Source: Methylophaga sp. UBA3192
GTDB lineage: Bacteria > Pseudomonadota > Gammaproteobacteria > Nitrosococcales > Methylophagaceae
Assembly (NCBI GenBank): GCA_002363955.1
Contig: DEXE01000003.1
Coordinates: forward strand, 599,060 to 663,059
DNA: 64,000 bases
Direction: 5' to 3'
Under the pieces are notes generated by a model. That model was not told where the DNA came from, ran no database searches, and worked only from the letters and a program-made list of their open reading frames with translations. The translations under genes were made by a program, and so were the position numbers. Numbering within the stretch: position 1 is the stretch's first letter; every line of letters starts with the position of its first letter. This document shows, one piece after another, positions 24,786 to 35,300 of the stretch.

Positions 24786-26038
24786 GGCAGGACTCCAACG
24801 ATTTGGTTAAATTCAGTAATCAGGCGGGTTTGTCGCAGAGTAATCACTTCAAGATCACGGGCGCTCCGGCGCTTCTGCTGCAAGGCGATGACTACCTGAC
24901 TTATATCGGTCTCGCCGGAAACGAAAGCGGTTTTTGCCATCTCCCACTGCTGACGTGCCAGCTGGGCCTGCTCCTTGCTGAGTGGCAGAGATTCATTCAA
25001 GGTGAAAAGCTCGTGTGCAACTTCGTGAAGTTGCAGGTTCAATTCACGGTAAGTATTGAGGTAGCGCACATCAGCGTCGACCTTATTGCGGCGCGCCGAA
25101 CTGGTGGATGCATTGACATGAGCGCGACCACCAAAGGGGATGGTTACTGAGAGTGCCAAGGCATCTTGATAATCGTTCTGATTACCCGCTCTTTGTCGAC
25201 GTGAGCCAATGCTGATAGTGGGGTTACCTAGTGCCTCCAATTCTGTCTTGTTGATTTCGGCGGCTGCCAGATCGATATCGCTTCTTAACAGTCGCAATAG
25301 AGGATGTTCTGGGCTAACCTCTTCAGTCGTTTGAAGGGTTTCGATATGCGGCTTTTCTGGTCGGATATTCAGACCAGTCAGCATCTGGTATTTACGTTCA
25401 GCATCAACACGGGCTGCCTCTGCTGCCAGTTCATTTCGTTGCTGGGCCAGCAGCAATGTTTGAGCCTGCAAAACATCACGCCGTGCAGTTTCGCCCGCAG
25501 AGTGCAAGGACTCAGCAATTGACAGTAATTGCCGGGCATCTGCTGTAGCGTGTTGTTCTGTTGCCAACAGAGAATCTGCATCCTGCATGTCTGCCAGTAC
25601 CTGGCGTAGTCGTCCTGCCATCGTCAGAGTAAAAGCTTCTTGCCACGCTGCTACCTGGACATTGTATTGTTGTCCCCGGGCTTGCATGGTGTTCCTCTCA
25701 CCAGATCGCCACAGGGGTAAAGTGATGCCATAAGTGAGCTCGCGTTCACCGAGGTTACTGAGCATTTGATCGTCGATATAGTCTAGTTGCGCGCTTGGCC
25801 GGCCAGCAATCCAGCTTTCACCAACATCTACCATGGCCTGCGCCTGCTCTGTCCGTACTTCGGTTTCCAAAGCTTCAGGGGCATGTGCCAACGTCTGTTC
25901 CAGCAGGGTAGTAAAATTTAAATCTTGAGTCGTGATAAGTGGCGCATGATCGAGTTCCTGAGCGTGGAGATTTGGCGTGGCCAAGAACGCAACTAAAATG
26001 GTTAGTGTTGTAAGGCGTTGTAGGTGTGTTTTTTTCAC
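24782..26038 (-). CDS. TolC-family outer-membrane efflux protein
   Basis: A 418-residue outer-membrane factor of the CzcC/CusC type. It has a signal peptide (RLTTLTILVAFLATPNLHAQ), followed by long alpha-helical repeats typical of TolC-like channels (RQVLADMQDADSLLATEQH ... LARQQWEMAKTAFVSGETDISQVVIALQQKR). It is the first gene of the efflux operon on the minus strand, divergent from the two-component system. The start codon is GTG at 26038, about 10 nt after AAAGGGAAA. Confidence 0.9.
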   Translation of the reverse strand: MKKTHLQRLTTLTILVAFLATPNLHAQELDHAPLITTQDLNFTTLLEQTLAHAPEALETEVRTEQAQAMVDVGESWIAGRPSAQLDYIDDQMLSNLGERELTYGITLPLWRSGERNTMQARGQQYNVQVAAWQEAFTLTMAGRLRQVLADMQDADSLLATEQHATADARQLLSIAESLHSAGETARRDVLQAQTLLLAQQRNELAAEAARVDAERKYQMLTGLNIRPEKPHIETLQTTEEVSPEHPLLRLLRSDIDLAAAEINKTELEALGNPTISIGSRRQRAGNQNDYQDALALSVTIPFGGRAHVNASTSSARRNKVDADVRYLNTYRELNLQLHEVAHELFTLNESLPLSKEQAQLARQQWEMAKTAFVSGETDISQVVIALQQKRRSARDLEVITLRQTRLITEFNQIVGVLP

Positions 26039-26116
26039 TTTGTAAAGTTTCCCTTTATCAGTTGGGATAGGGTGAAAGCTTTTACGTCAGCCTAAGTCAG
26101 AAGTTGTAAATAAATT

Positions 26117-26135
26117 GTCAACCCGTTGAGTTGAC
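26117..26135. promoter_or_regulatory. Inverted repeat in the efflux/two-component intergenic region
   Basis: GTCAAC (26117-26122) and GTTGAC (26130-26135) form an inverted repeat with a 7-nt spacer in the 152-nt gap between the divergent efflux operon and its two-component system. It is a candidate binding site for the response regulator, which is an inference. Confidence 0.45.
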
Positions 26136-26196
26136 TTTTTTTTGACATGGGCCGATTGACACTGACAAAGTTATTAATTGGTGTAAGGAGGTGGCA

Positions 26197-26880
26197 GTGA
26201 AAGTGCTGGTAATCGAAGACAATCGCGACATCGCAGCAAACATTGCTGACTATCTGGAGCCCAAGGGGCATGTGCTCGATTTTGCTGCGACTGGACCACA
26301 TGGTTTGAAGCTCGCGCTGAGCGAGCGTTATGACGTGATTGTCCTTGACATTATGTTGCCAGGACTTAATGGCATGGAGGTATGCAGACGTCTGCGGAAT
26401 GAAGGCAGCAACGATGTGCCGGTGCTGATGCTGACAGCGCGTGATCAGCTTGACGATAAATTAGAGGGATTTCAGGCGGGGGCCGATGATTATCTTGTGA
26501 AACCTTTTTCCGTGAAGGAGCTCGAAGTGCGGCTGCAGGCACTCATAAAACGTGGCAGCTCTCACACACCACGGACATTGATAGTGGGCGATTTACACTA
26601 CGATCCCCAGACTCTTGCTGCTACAAGAGCTGGTCAGCTGTTGGAACTCAATCCAGTGCAACGCAAAGTGCTGGAGCTGTTGATGAGAAATACGCATCGT
26701 GTTGTCACCCGTGAAGAACTGGAGCAGCACATCTGGGGAGATATGCTGCCCGATAATGATGTGTTGCGCATGCATATCTATAGCCTGCGCAATGTGGTTG
26801 ATAAACCGTTCGCCACCAAGCTGATTCACACTATTCATGGAGCGGGCTACCGACTGGTTGCCGAGCCATCACTTCCATGA
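26197..26880 (+). CDS. OmpR-family response regulator
   Basis: A 227-residue regulator. The receiver domain (1-115) carries E7-D8 and the phosphorylation Asp at residue 51 (VIVLDIMLPG), with the conserved Lys in YLVKPFSVKELE. A C-terminal winged-helix (about 130-225) contains LELNPVQRKVLELLMRN and the recognition-helix region MHIYSLRNVVDKPF. I chose GTG 26197 because AAGGAGG (26185-26191) lies 5 nt upstream. It is divergent from the metal-efflux operon and overlaps the sensor-kinase gene by 4 nt, so it most likely controls that pump. Confidence 0.92.
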   Translation: MKVLVIEDNRDIAANIADYLEPKGHVLDFAATGPHGLKLALSERYDVIVLDIMLPGLNGMEVCRRLRNEGSNDVPVLMLTARDQLDDKLEGFQAGADDYLVKPFSVKELEVRLQALIKRGSSHTPRTLIVGDLHYDPQTLAATRAGQLLELNPVQRKVLELLMRNTHRVVTREELEQHIWGDMLPDNDVLRMHIYSLRNVVDKPFATKLIHTIHGAGYRLVAEPSLP

Positions 26881-28160
26881 AATCTAAAGCATCCGTTAAA
26901 TTTCGAATACTCACTGCACTTGTACTCATCGTCAGCGTCACTAGTTTTTTGTTTGCAGGAGGCGTGTTGCTCATCAAGTCACAACTGGAGGCAAGAGTTT
27001 TCGGTGACATGGTCGCTGAGCAGTTGCGGGTGCTAACGGCGCAACTGGATGATGGCACTTATCATGAAAATGCATTATTCACTGGCTGGGAATTTCTTAT
27101 TGGTGGTAAAAACACAAATATTGCCCCAGAGTTCGCTGAGTTGGAGCCAGGATCACATCACACGGTCTCGATGGGAGGTTCGGTTTATCAGGTTGAAGTG
27201 GGCGAATGGAATGGGAGTCCTGTTTATTTGACCTACGATATTACCGAATGGGAAGCACAGGAACATGCTGTATTACGTATGCTTCTCTATGGCCTTTTTC
27301 TGGTATTGATCGTGGCAATTGCCATGGGTTTGAGTGCTACACGGGCTATATTGGCACCGGTGCAGAATCTGTCGCGGCGACTCACCGATATTGAGCCGGG
27401 ACAAACGGGCTTACGTATTGCTGATGATTATGTCGGTACGGAGATCGGTCAGATTGCTTCCTCGTTTGATAAATATCAGGAACGTTTGGAGAAATTTGTC
27501 GAAAGGGAGCGATCTTTTACTGCAGCGGCAAGTCACGAGCTACGCACACCGCTGACAGTGATGATGGGCGCCCTGGATGTACTCTCGGCCGATACTCATA
27601 GCCCGGCGTCGCAGCGAGCGTTGGAACGTATAAACCGAGCCTGTACAGAAATGCTTGCCTTCATCGAAGCGACGCTTCTTTTATCGCGCGAAGAAAGCAG
27701 CCAGATCTATCAGGACAGCTCAATAGACCTCGCGGCTCTGGTAGAGCAATGTCTGGAAGATTATGCCGGACAGATCGCTGACCAATCATTGTTGATTGAA
27801 CGTAATTATTTGGGTTCACCACAATTATTTCTGCCCGTTAATCTGGTGCTGATAACCGTTAGCAATCTACTGCGAAATGCTATCGAGCATACTCAGGGAG
27901 GAATCATACGGATTCACATTAGCGACAATGAATTTTCGATCAGCGACACGGGTGAAGGTATCCCAGCTGACAAGCTAACTCAGGTGTTTGAACGTAGTTA
28001 CAGTACCAAGGTTGGTGGAACAGGGCTGGGACTAAATCTCGTCAAAAGGATATGTGATCGATTGCACTGGACTATTAACTTAGATAGCACCCTTGGTCAC
28101 GGAACAGTAGTCACAGTGGTTTTCCAACAAAAAGAAAAGGAAATCCCTAATCCACTTTAA
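26877..28160 (+). CDS. Sensor histidine kinase
   Basis: A 427-residue membrane kinase. TM1 is at about 11-33, with a short periplasmic sensor of about 100 residues that includes HENALFTGWEF and GSHHTV. TM2 is at about 132-155, followed by HAMP, a HisKA domain with His 220 (AAASHELRTPL) and an ATPase domain (NLLRNAIEHT, SDTGEGIP, GGTGLGLNLVKRI). The sensor resembles the CusS/CzcS length class, but the signal is not known; the His residues in the sensor could bind metal. Its gene overlaps the response regulator by ATGA. Confidence 0.92.
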   Translation: MKSKASVKFRILTALVLIVSVTSFLFAGGVLLIKSQLEARVFGDMVAEQLRVLTAQLDDGTYHENALFTGWEFLIGGKNTNIAPEFAELEPGSHHTVSMGGSVYQVEVGEWNGSPVYLTYDITEWEAQEHAVLRMLLYGLFLVLIVAIAMGLSATRAILAPVQNLSRRLTDIEPGQTGLRIADDYVGTEIGQIASSFDKYQERLEKFVERERSFTAAASHELRTPLTVMMGALDVLSADTHSPASQRALERINRACTEMLAFIEATLLLSREESSQIYQDSSIDLAALVEQCLEDYAGQIADQSLLIERNYLGSPQLFLPVNLVLITVSNLLRNAIEHTQGGIIRIHISDNEFSISDTGEGIPADKLTQVFERSYSTKVGGTGLGLNLVKRICDRLHWTINLDSTLGHGTVVTVVFQQKEKEIPNPL

Positions 28161-28207
28161 GGTTTTTTTTCGGCAGGACAGCTTAAGAATCGCGTCCCAG
28201 AAGGATC

Positions 28208-28894
28208 TCAAACTCCAAAAAAATGACCAACCAAAGCCGTCAGTCCCATTGCCAATGCCCCCCAAAACACAACACGTGAGACGGCTTTTGTAACGGATGC
28301 TCCCCCAATCATTGCTGATAATGCGCCCAAAATCGCTAATGCTATTAAAGCACTGATGGAAACACTTATTATCAATCGATTACTTGAGACCAAAAGCACC
28401 ACCATCAAGGGTAATAACGCGCCAACCGTAAAGGTAGCCGCGGATGAAAATGCTGCCTGGACTGGTTTTGCGGTGAAGTCTTCTGATATGCCAAGCTCAT
28501 CTCGAGTATGAGCAACTAACGCATCTTTATCCATCAGTTGTTTTGCTACTTGTTGAGCAAGCGATTTATCCAGACCGCGATGAATGTAAATCGCGGTCAA
28601 TTCTTCATACTCATGAAGCGGATCAGTTGCTAACTCGACGCGTTCACGCTCAATATCGGCTTTTTCAGTATCAGCCTGAGAACTAACGGAGACATATTCT
28701 CCTGCCGCCATGGACATAGCACCTGCAACCAGGCCTGCTACACCTGTCATAAAGATGATCTCAGTTGATGCGCCTGCAGCTGCTACACCAACAATAAGAC
28801 TGGCTGTGGAAACAATGCCATCATTTGCCCCCATTACCGCAGCACGAAGCCAACCAATATGTTGCGTTTTATGAGCTTCAGTATGTTTTTTCAT
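28208..28894 (-). CDS. VIT1/CCC1 family membrane protein
   Basis: A 228-residue transporter of the VIT1/CCC1 family. The first helix carries the signature LRAAVMGANDGIVSTASLIVGVAAAG, followed by AMSMAAGEYVSVSSQADTEKADIERER. That stretch contains the acidic metal-binding loop between TM2 and TM3, and three further helices close the protein. Relatives carry Fe2+ or Mn2+ out of the cytosol. It lies next to the metal RND and two-component unit but on the other strand. It may be regulated separately. Confidence 0.9.
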   Translation of the reverse strand: MKKHTEAHKTQHIGWLRAAVMGANDGIVSTASLIVGVAAAGASTEIIFMTGVAGLVAGAMSMAAGEYVSVSSQADTEKADIERERVELATDPLHEYEELTAIYIHRGLDKSLAQQVAKQLMDKDALVAHTRDELGISEDFTAKPVQAAFSSAATFTVGALLPLMVVLLVSSNRLIISVSISALIALAILGALSAMIGGASVTKAVSRVVFWGALAMGLTALVGHFFGV

Positions 28895-29049
28895 TATGAT
28901 TTTCCGATTTTATTTTCAGGTGTGTGGTTATTAAATCAGCAGACTCTTTACGGATAACGTTATGTTTTAAAGAGGTTATTCAGCGAGATTGTTGATAGGA
29001 AAAATCACTACAGTATTCATTTTCTTGCTTTTTAATGTATCTAAATAAA

Positions 29050-29066
29050 CTTAAGTTTCCCTTAAG
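29050..29066. promoter_or_regulatory. PmrA-type box upstream of the methyltransferase/InaA operon
   Basis: CTTAAGTTTCCCTTAAG consists of two CTTAAG hexamers separated by 5 nt. This matches the published PmrA box layout (direct hexamers CTTAAK-N5-CTTAAK). It lies about 54 nt before the methyltransferase start at 29120, a good promoter position. No pmrA gene is visible in the window. Confidence 0.6.
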
Positions 29067-29119
29067 CATGAAGACTGACAATGCCACTTCCTTTCCTTAT
29101 CAGAGTGAGCATGTCATAG

Positions 29120-29803
29120 ATGTCAAACCTGGATACCAATCAACTTGAATTTTCAGAAAAATATAATGAACTTCATGCCAAAGCCTACTTTTATAAGCAT
29201 GCAGATGGTTTAGCAAGAAAATTGTCAAATTGGCGAGATCAGCAGATCGCCAGAAAAGCCTTAAAAATTGCGGGTGATCCACTTAGCGTGCTCGATGTAC
29301 CTTGTGGAACAGGACGCTTTTGGAAGGTACTGACTGAAAACCCTGAAAGAATTGTCTTCGCCAGCGATAACAGTCAGAAGATGATTGATATCGGGTTACA
29401 GTATCGTGAAAAACAACTCTCAAAGAAAGTACATACCTTTAAAGCGTCTGCTTTTTCATTACCGGTAAGTGACGGTTATGTAGATAATATTTTCTGCATC
29501 CGTTTATTACACCATATTGGTCAATCCGAAGACCGTCTTAAGCTGTTAAAAGAATTTCATCGTGTCAGCAAATCAACTGTGATTGTTTCATTGTGGGTGG
29601 ATGGAAATTTTAAAGCATGGCGGCGAAAAAAACTCGAGTCCAACAGGGCAAATCGAGATTATCAAAACCGATTTGTCATTCCAAAAAACATTATTGAAAA
29701 AGAATTTACGCAAGCGGCTTTTCGTATAAAAGCCCATCTGGATTTTCTGCCGAAATACGCGATGTGGCGGACTTATATTCTCGAAAAAGACGAGAACCTG
29801 TGA
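29120..29803 (+). CDS. Class I SAM-dependent methyltransferase
   Basis: A 227-residue methyltransferase with the SAM-binding motif I VLDVPCGTGRFW (about 54-65), an acidic motif II (VFASDNSQKMID) and motif post-II FKASAFSLPVSDGYVDNIFC. The order matches Methyltransf_11-type enzymes that act on small or lipid-like substrates. The gene shares one base with the start of the InaA-like kinase gene (TGATG), so the two are translationally coupled. The link to an envelope kinase and the PmrA-type box suggests an LPS or surface-lipid role, which is inference. Confidence 0.85.
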   Translation: MSNLDTNQLEFSEKYNELHAKAYFYKHADGLARKLSNWRDQQIARKALKIAGDPLSVLDVPCGTGRFWKVLTENPERIVFASDNSQKMIDIGLQYREKQLSKKVHTFKASAFSLPVSDGYVDNIFCIRLLHHIGQSEDRLKLLKEFHRVSKSTVIVSLWVDGNFKAWRRKKLESNRANRDYQNRFVIPKNIIEKEFTQAAFRIKAHLDFLPKYAMWRTYILEKDENL

Positions 29804-30579
29804 TGCCAAATAACATGAGTCTATCAGGCTTTGCCGCAGGCCAGAACAGCGATACTTTCGATGCCTTTTGGCGTAATAACTCACCTTGGTTTGAAGCACC
29901 CAATATTCGTCGTGGAGGCTGGAGTGGTGTTGTGAAATGTGTGGTTGATAGCTTCGGTCAACCGCAAAAAGTCTTTATCAAAAGACAAGAAAATCATGTG
30001 ACGAAAACGCTAATGCACCCGATTAAAGGCATTCCAACGTTTTTGCGTGAATACCGCAATATTCAATTACTTAATGCTAAAAACATCCCAACTTTGGATG
30101 TTTTATATTTTGAAACAAAAGCATCCAAAGCTGTTCTGGTTACCAAAGCGTTAGAAGGCTATGTCAGCCTGGATAAAATTGATTTTCAGCTGTTACCTTC
30201 GTGTGACAGAAAAGCTCTGCTAACAAGCACTGCCAAATTGATCCATCATCTGCACCAATACCACTATCAGCATAATTGTCTCTATCCAAAACATATTATG
30301 GTTCGTCAGCTAGCCAACGAATGGGATGTAAAACTTATCGATCTTGAGAAATTAAAATATCGGTTATTTAAAAAACGTGCTGCGATCCATGATTTAACAA
30401 CCTTTATTCGGCATTTGAATGGTCTATGGAGTGCCAAGGATATAGTGGTGTTTTTCCAAGCTTATTTCGGCCAACCTAAAATATCACTCCATTCAAAAAA
30501 AATTATTCATAAGATGTGCAAAAAAATCCATCGTAAAGCTCAAGCCAAACAACATGTCCAGTCAGTGTTTACCTCTTGA
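29803..30579 (+). CDS. InaA/Kdo-kinase-like protein (lipopolysaccharide kinase family)
   Basis: A 258-residue protein of the InaA/WaaP-like kinase family. Its signature APNIRRGGWSGV is followed by KRQENHVTKTLMHPIKGIPTFLREYRNI (the Lys and Glu pair of the kinase N-lobe), HQYHYQHNCLYPKHIMV (the catalytic loop analogue) and KLIDLEKLK (the DFG-like Asp). These kinases phosphorylate core sugars or related targets. I start it at ATG 29803 because it overlaps the preceding stop. A close paralogue lies at 42817-43596. Confidence 0.85.
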   Translation: MPNNMSLSGFAAGQNSDTFDAFWRNNSPWFEAPNIRRGGWSGVVKCVVDSFGQPQKVFIKRQENHVTKTLMHPIKGIPTFLREYRNIQLLNAKNIPTLDVLYFETKASKAVLVTKALEGYVSLDKIDFQLLPSCDRKALLTSTAKLIHHLHQYHYQHNCLYPKHIMVRQLANEWDVKLIDLEKLKYRLFKKRAAIHDLTTFIRHLNGLWSAKDIVVFFQAYFGQPKISLHSKKIIHKMCKKIHRKAQAKQHVQSVFTS

Positions 30580-30701
30580 TGACGGTAACAAAAACAGATT
30601 TGCCCCGTGCGGATGCGTTTTACAATAAACTTCTGATACTGGGTGCAAAGATAATGGTTTCTGCCTGATATCTTGTAATCAACATTATACTTTCAATAAA
30701 T

Positions 30702-30720
30702 GGCGCTTTGGCGCCTTTTT
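30702..30720 (+). terminator. Terminator after the InaA-like gene
   Basis: GGCGC (30702-30706) pairs with GCGCC (30711-30715), loop TTTG, followed by five Ts. It separates the InaA operon from the beta-lactamase gene. Confidence 0.65.
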
Positions 30721-30746
30721 CATGTTTATCTGATGAAGGTACTTTT

Positions 30747-31547
30747 ATGAACCGCGTAGCGCTGATTTTTATTCATTGTGGCTTATTCTTATCTGCAAAT
30801 ACATTCGCTGAAGTGGATACAGAAGTTCGGCCAGACTGGCAGACAATTTTTGATAACCATGCTGCACAAGGCACGATAGTTGTGTTGGATCAGCGCATGG
30901 GGAATTCAAAACTAATGGTGTTTAATGAGCCGAGATCTCAACAGCGTTTGCCACCGGCATCGACATTCAAAATTCCCCATGCTTTGTTTGCCCTTGATGC
31001 GGGTATCATCAAAGATGAATTTCAGATTTTTCCATGGGATGGTGTGGAGCGTAGTTTTGCCCCGCATAATCAGGATCAGGATTTGCGTTCATCAATGCGC
31101 AATTCTGCGGTATGGGTCTATGAGCAATTTGGTGAACAGATCGGTGAGGAAAAGGCGCGTGACTATCTGAACAAAATTGATTATGGCAATGCTGATCCAA
31201 CTGGAGACTCCAGTACTTACTGGATTGATGGCAATTTGCGAATCACAGCTCAGGAGCAGATTCAGTTTCTCAAAAAGCTTTACCAGAACGAATTACCGTT
31301 TGATAAAGCGGATCAGCGTTTGGTGAAAGATATTATGATTGTTGAAGCCGGACGAGAGTGGATACTTCGGGCAAAGACGGGTTGGGAAGGACAAATCGGC
31401 TGGTGGGTAGGCTGGGTTGAATGGCCAACCGGACCGGTGTTTTTTGCCTTGAATATGGATACACCAAACCGGCTTGAGGACTTATACAAACGCGAAGCAA
31501 TCACTCGCAAAGTGCTGCAAATCATCGAAGCATTACCCCGAACTTAA
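30747..31547 (+). CDS. Class D (OXA-type) beta-lactamase
   Basis: A 266-residue periplasmic serine beta-lactamase of class D. A signal peptide (LIFIHCGLFLSANTFA) precedes the mature enzyme. All class D motifs are present in order: STFK at 72-75 with the catalytic Ser and the carboxylated Lys, SAV at 120-122, YGN at 146-148, and KTG at 210-212 followed by the GWWVGWVE segment. The length is normal for the family. I chose ATG 30747 after a GAAGG site, which gives the compact signal peptide. The gene has no mobile element around it and appears intrinsic to the chromosome; that is an inference. Confidence 0.93.
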   Translation: MNRVALIFIHCGLFLSANTFAEVDTEVRPDWQTIFDNHAAQGTIVVLDQRMGNSKLMVFNEPRSQQRLPPASTFKIPHALFALDAGIIKDEFQIFPWDGVERSFAPHNQDQDLRSSMRNSAVWVYEQFGEQIGEEKARDYLNKIDYGNADPTGDSSTYWIDGNLRITAQEQIQFLKKLYQNELPFDKADQRLVKDIMIVEAGREWILRAKTGWEGQIGWWVGWVEWPTGPVFFALNMDTPNRLEDLYKREAITRKVLQIIEALPRT

Positions 31548-31562
31548 TTAAACAGATAAATA

Positions 31563-32165
31563 ATGTCGCCTGAACATAAAACAGATACTAACCTCAACAG
31601 TATCACAGACTTTTTTCTTGAACTGGACGCACTTAAACATGTGGAGCGGCGTAGTTTTATTACCGGTGGTAAACGTCGTGAGAACTCGGCAGAACATTCC
31701 TGGCATCTGGCAATGGCATGCTGGTCAATCGCCGAACATTTCAATCTTCAACTCAATATGGAAACAGTGTTCAAACTGGCTTTGGTACATGATTTGGGTG
31801 AAATTGATGCAGGCGATACGTTTTTGTATGCCAGGGTTCGCAGTGCTGCCCACCATGCCGAACGCACTTGTCTGCAAAGGTTAAACGCTCATCCGGGAAA
31901 CAGCATTAACGATCTGACTGATTTATGGGAAGAGCAGGAGCTGGGTAACAGCGACGAGGCAATGTTACTTAAGGTTGTTGATCGAATACTGCCATTTTTA
32001 TTGAATATTAATAATGATGGCAAACCGTGGAAAGAGCACAAAGTAAGAAAGTCGCAGGTCGCAGGAGCGCATGCTTTCATTGCAGAGTTGTTTCCGGAGA
32101 TTCACCAGTGGATAACACATAATATCGAACGGGCAGTGGCAAAAGGCTGGTTACTCGATCATTGA
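31563..32165 (+). CDS. HD domain phosphohydrolase (YfbR-like)
   Basis: A 200-residue HD-domain protein. Metal-binding residues are seen in ENSAEHSWHLA (His), LALVHDLGEIDAGD (HD pair) and LKVVDRI (Asp), the pattern of the YfbR/HDDC2 5'-deoxynucleotidase group. It probably removes phosphate from deoxynucleoside monophosphates, which is a family-level inference. It begins 15 nt after the beta-lactamase gene and may share its transcript. Confidence 0.85.
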   Translation: MSPEHKTDTNLNSITDFFLELDALKHVERRSFITGGKRRENSAEHSWHLAMACWSIAEHFNLQLNMETVFKLALVHDLGEIDAGDTFLYARVRSAAHHAERTCLQRLNAHPGNSINDLTDLWEEQELGNSDEAMLLKVVDRILPFLLNINNDGKPWKEHKVRKSQVAGAHAFIAELFPEIHQWITHNIERAVAKGWLLDH

Positions 32166-32307
32166 CCAAGCATAATGAAGAAGATATGACTTATTTTTCG
32201 CTCACTATTCTCTTGTGAATAACCCATTTTGTTCAATGTGGCGAACGCGTAATGATTGAGTTTTCAGCACAATTCCATCTTCAGCTTTGGATTAAGGGAA
32301 ACAAAAC

Positions 32308-35300
32308 ATGCTGAATGTGATCTACAGCAATTCGATGTCGCAACTGGCTGCGCATCTGGCTGAAACCCAGCAGTTAAATCCCTTACCGCCATTACAAGCT
32401 GAAACCGTGATGGTGCAGAGTAATGAGCTGGCCCGCTGGCTTAATTTATTCCTGGCTTCTAATCAATCGATTGCTGCACATATTGAATTTCCGTTTCCGT
32501 CTGCATGGTTATGGAAGCTTTTCCGCCAGGTCTGGCCGGAAATTCCCCGCGAGTCGCCGTATTCAACCGATGCGATGAGCCTGAAAATCTTCGAACTGCT
32601 ACCAACGATCGGAAAACAACCAGAATTTGAAGCGATCAGTCGTTATCTTGGTGAAACTGATGATGCTCGTCAAATGCTGGATCTGGCACAGCGTATTGCC
32701 GATAGTTTTGACCAGTATCTGATGTATCGCCCGGACTGGATTGCTCAATGGGAAACGGGTAAAACAAATAATTGGCAAGGCGCTTTGTGGCGATTGCTGA
32801 CACAGGATGATGACGAACCGATGCATCGGGCGCGGCTGTTACAGAAGATGCAACAGGCACTGAAAAACAAACAGTTTCCAAGCTCAATCTTACCGCCACG
32901 AATTGCCATTTTCGGTCTGACAGCGATGCCACCGATTTATTTGGATTTGCTGGCCGAAATCGCTGAATTTACTGACGTCTCGATTTATTTTCTGTCACCC
33001 AGCGAGGGCTATTGGGGCGATTTGCTGAATCAAAAATCTCAGGCCAAACAACGCCTGTTATTTGATGAGGAAGAGGATTTCACTGATAACGGCCATCCTT
33101 TATTGGCCAGTCTGGGCAAACTGGGTCAGACCTTTTTTGAACAGTTGCAGGCCATTCCACATGAAGCGGAAATGCTCTACCTGCAACCCCAAGCCAGCGA
33201 TTTACTGAGTCAGCTAAAGCAGGATATTTATCAGCTCGACAGTGATAACCAAAAGTTTACCGTTTCTGCCGATGACGACTCAGTGCAGATCCACAGTTGC
33301 CATAGCGCGATGCGTGAAGCGGAAGTGCTACACGATCAATTATTGGATCTGTTTGAAAAACATGCTGATTTATCCCCCACCGATGTGGTGGTGATGACGC
33401 CGGATATCGAAAAATATGCACCGGTAATAGAAGCAGTGTTCAGCAGCCAACCCGCCGAGCGTTTTATTCCTTTCAGCATTGCCAACCGAGGTGATGCCCA
33501 GCAGCAAACGCTGATTTCGGCCTTTACTGATTTGCTGGCTTTGCCACAGTCACGATTTGATGCTGAAACCATTATGCGTCTGCTGGAATGTGCTGCTATT
33601 CAACGACAGTTCCGACTGGATCATACTGATCTCGACACCATCCGAGGCTGGTTACGGGAAACTCATATACGTTGGGGACTGGACGGTCAGGATAAACAAA
33701 AACTTGGCCTGGCAGCGTTGGATGCCAATACCTGGCGGGCCGGACTTGACCGCTTATTGCTGGGCTATGCCTTGCCACCGGCAGAACGTGATCAATGGCA
33801 GTTATTTAATAACCAACTGCCGATCAGCGGGATCTCCGGTGAACGTGCCCAGTTAATGGCACAGCTTAATGCCTTTATTGATCAGCTCAGTCAATTACGC
33901 GATGTGTTAAACAGACCGCGTAGTCCAGCTGACTGGCAAATTGTGTTGGCGGATTGGCTTCGCAGGTTGTTTAAAATTGGTGACGAAAACGAACAGCTGC
34001 AATTGGATGCCGTTTTAAAAGGCATCAATTCATTGACCGAATCTGCCCAACAGGTCGGCTTTGAACAAACTTTATCGATTGATCTGGTGCGCGACTGGCT
34101 GGATTTGCATATTGAATTGCCCGGCGCCGAACATCAGTTTATGGGCCGTGGCCTCACATTCTGCGACATGGTGCCGATGCGCAGTATACCGTTTGACGTG
34201 GTTTGCCTGATTGGTATGAATGACAACAGCTATCCACGTCGCCAACCCAAACCAGGTTTTGATTTGCTTTCCAATGATTACCGGCGGGGTGATCGCTCAC
34301 GTCGCGATGATGATCGTTATCTGTTTCTCGAGGCGATTCTGTCGGCTAACCGGCATCTGTATATCAGCTATGTCGGGGCCAGCATTCATGATAATGCGGT
34401 AATTCCACCTTCGGTGTTGGTCAGTGACTTTAACGATGTACTGAGCAGACGCTTTCAGACAGAGCAGGGTGGCGAGATCTGGGAGCAGTTACTCACACGG
34501 CATCCATTGCAGGCCTTCAGTCCACGATATTTTTCTGCTGAAGATAACAAACTGTTCAGCTTTAACGCCGATGCCTGTCCGCCACCACAAAAACAGGCTG
34601 AAACCGAAAGCTGGTTTACTAATAAACTGCCGGATGCCGATGACAGCTGGCGCTTTGTCAGTCTCAAGCAACTGATACAGTTTTTGAGTCATCCGGCAAA
34701 GTTTCTGGCACAACATCGTCTGGGCCTTTTTTATGAAAATGAGGATGCCACGCTGGAAATTCGCGAACCTTTTGCTTTGGATGGACTGGAAGCCTGGTCA
34801 ATGCGTCAGCAAATGCTCGATGGCCGTTTAGCGAAAATAGACCAGAGTCAGATTCAACCGGTGATCAACGCCAGCGGCGTATTACCACATGGCTATTTTG
34901 GTGAACTGCTGTTTGACCAGCAACTTGAAACTGTGGATGCCTTTACTGACAAATTACAGCCTTTGAGAACTGCTGAGCCGATACCGCCACTGGCATTTGA
35001 GTTTGACTGTGAGGGCTTTACGCTCACCGGACAGCTTGAAGGGCTTTCAAAATCAGGACTTTTGCATTACCGGCTGGCGAAAATGAAAGCCAAGGATTTA
35101 TTAGGGTTGTGGTGTTCACATCTGGTATTGAACTGCTTGCAACCGGAAGGCGTGGCCTTACACAGTCAGCTGCAATGTGAAGATAATTATCTGATGTTGC
35201 AGCCAGTTGAAAATCCACAACAACTTCTGGTTGAGTTATTGGATATTTATTGGCAAGGCTTGCATCAACCTATCCCATTTTTACCAAAAACCAGTCTGGC

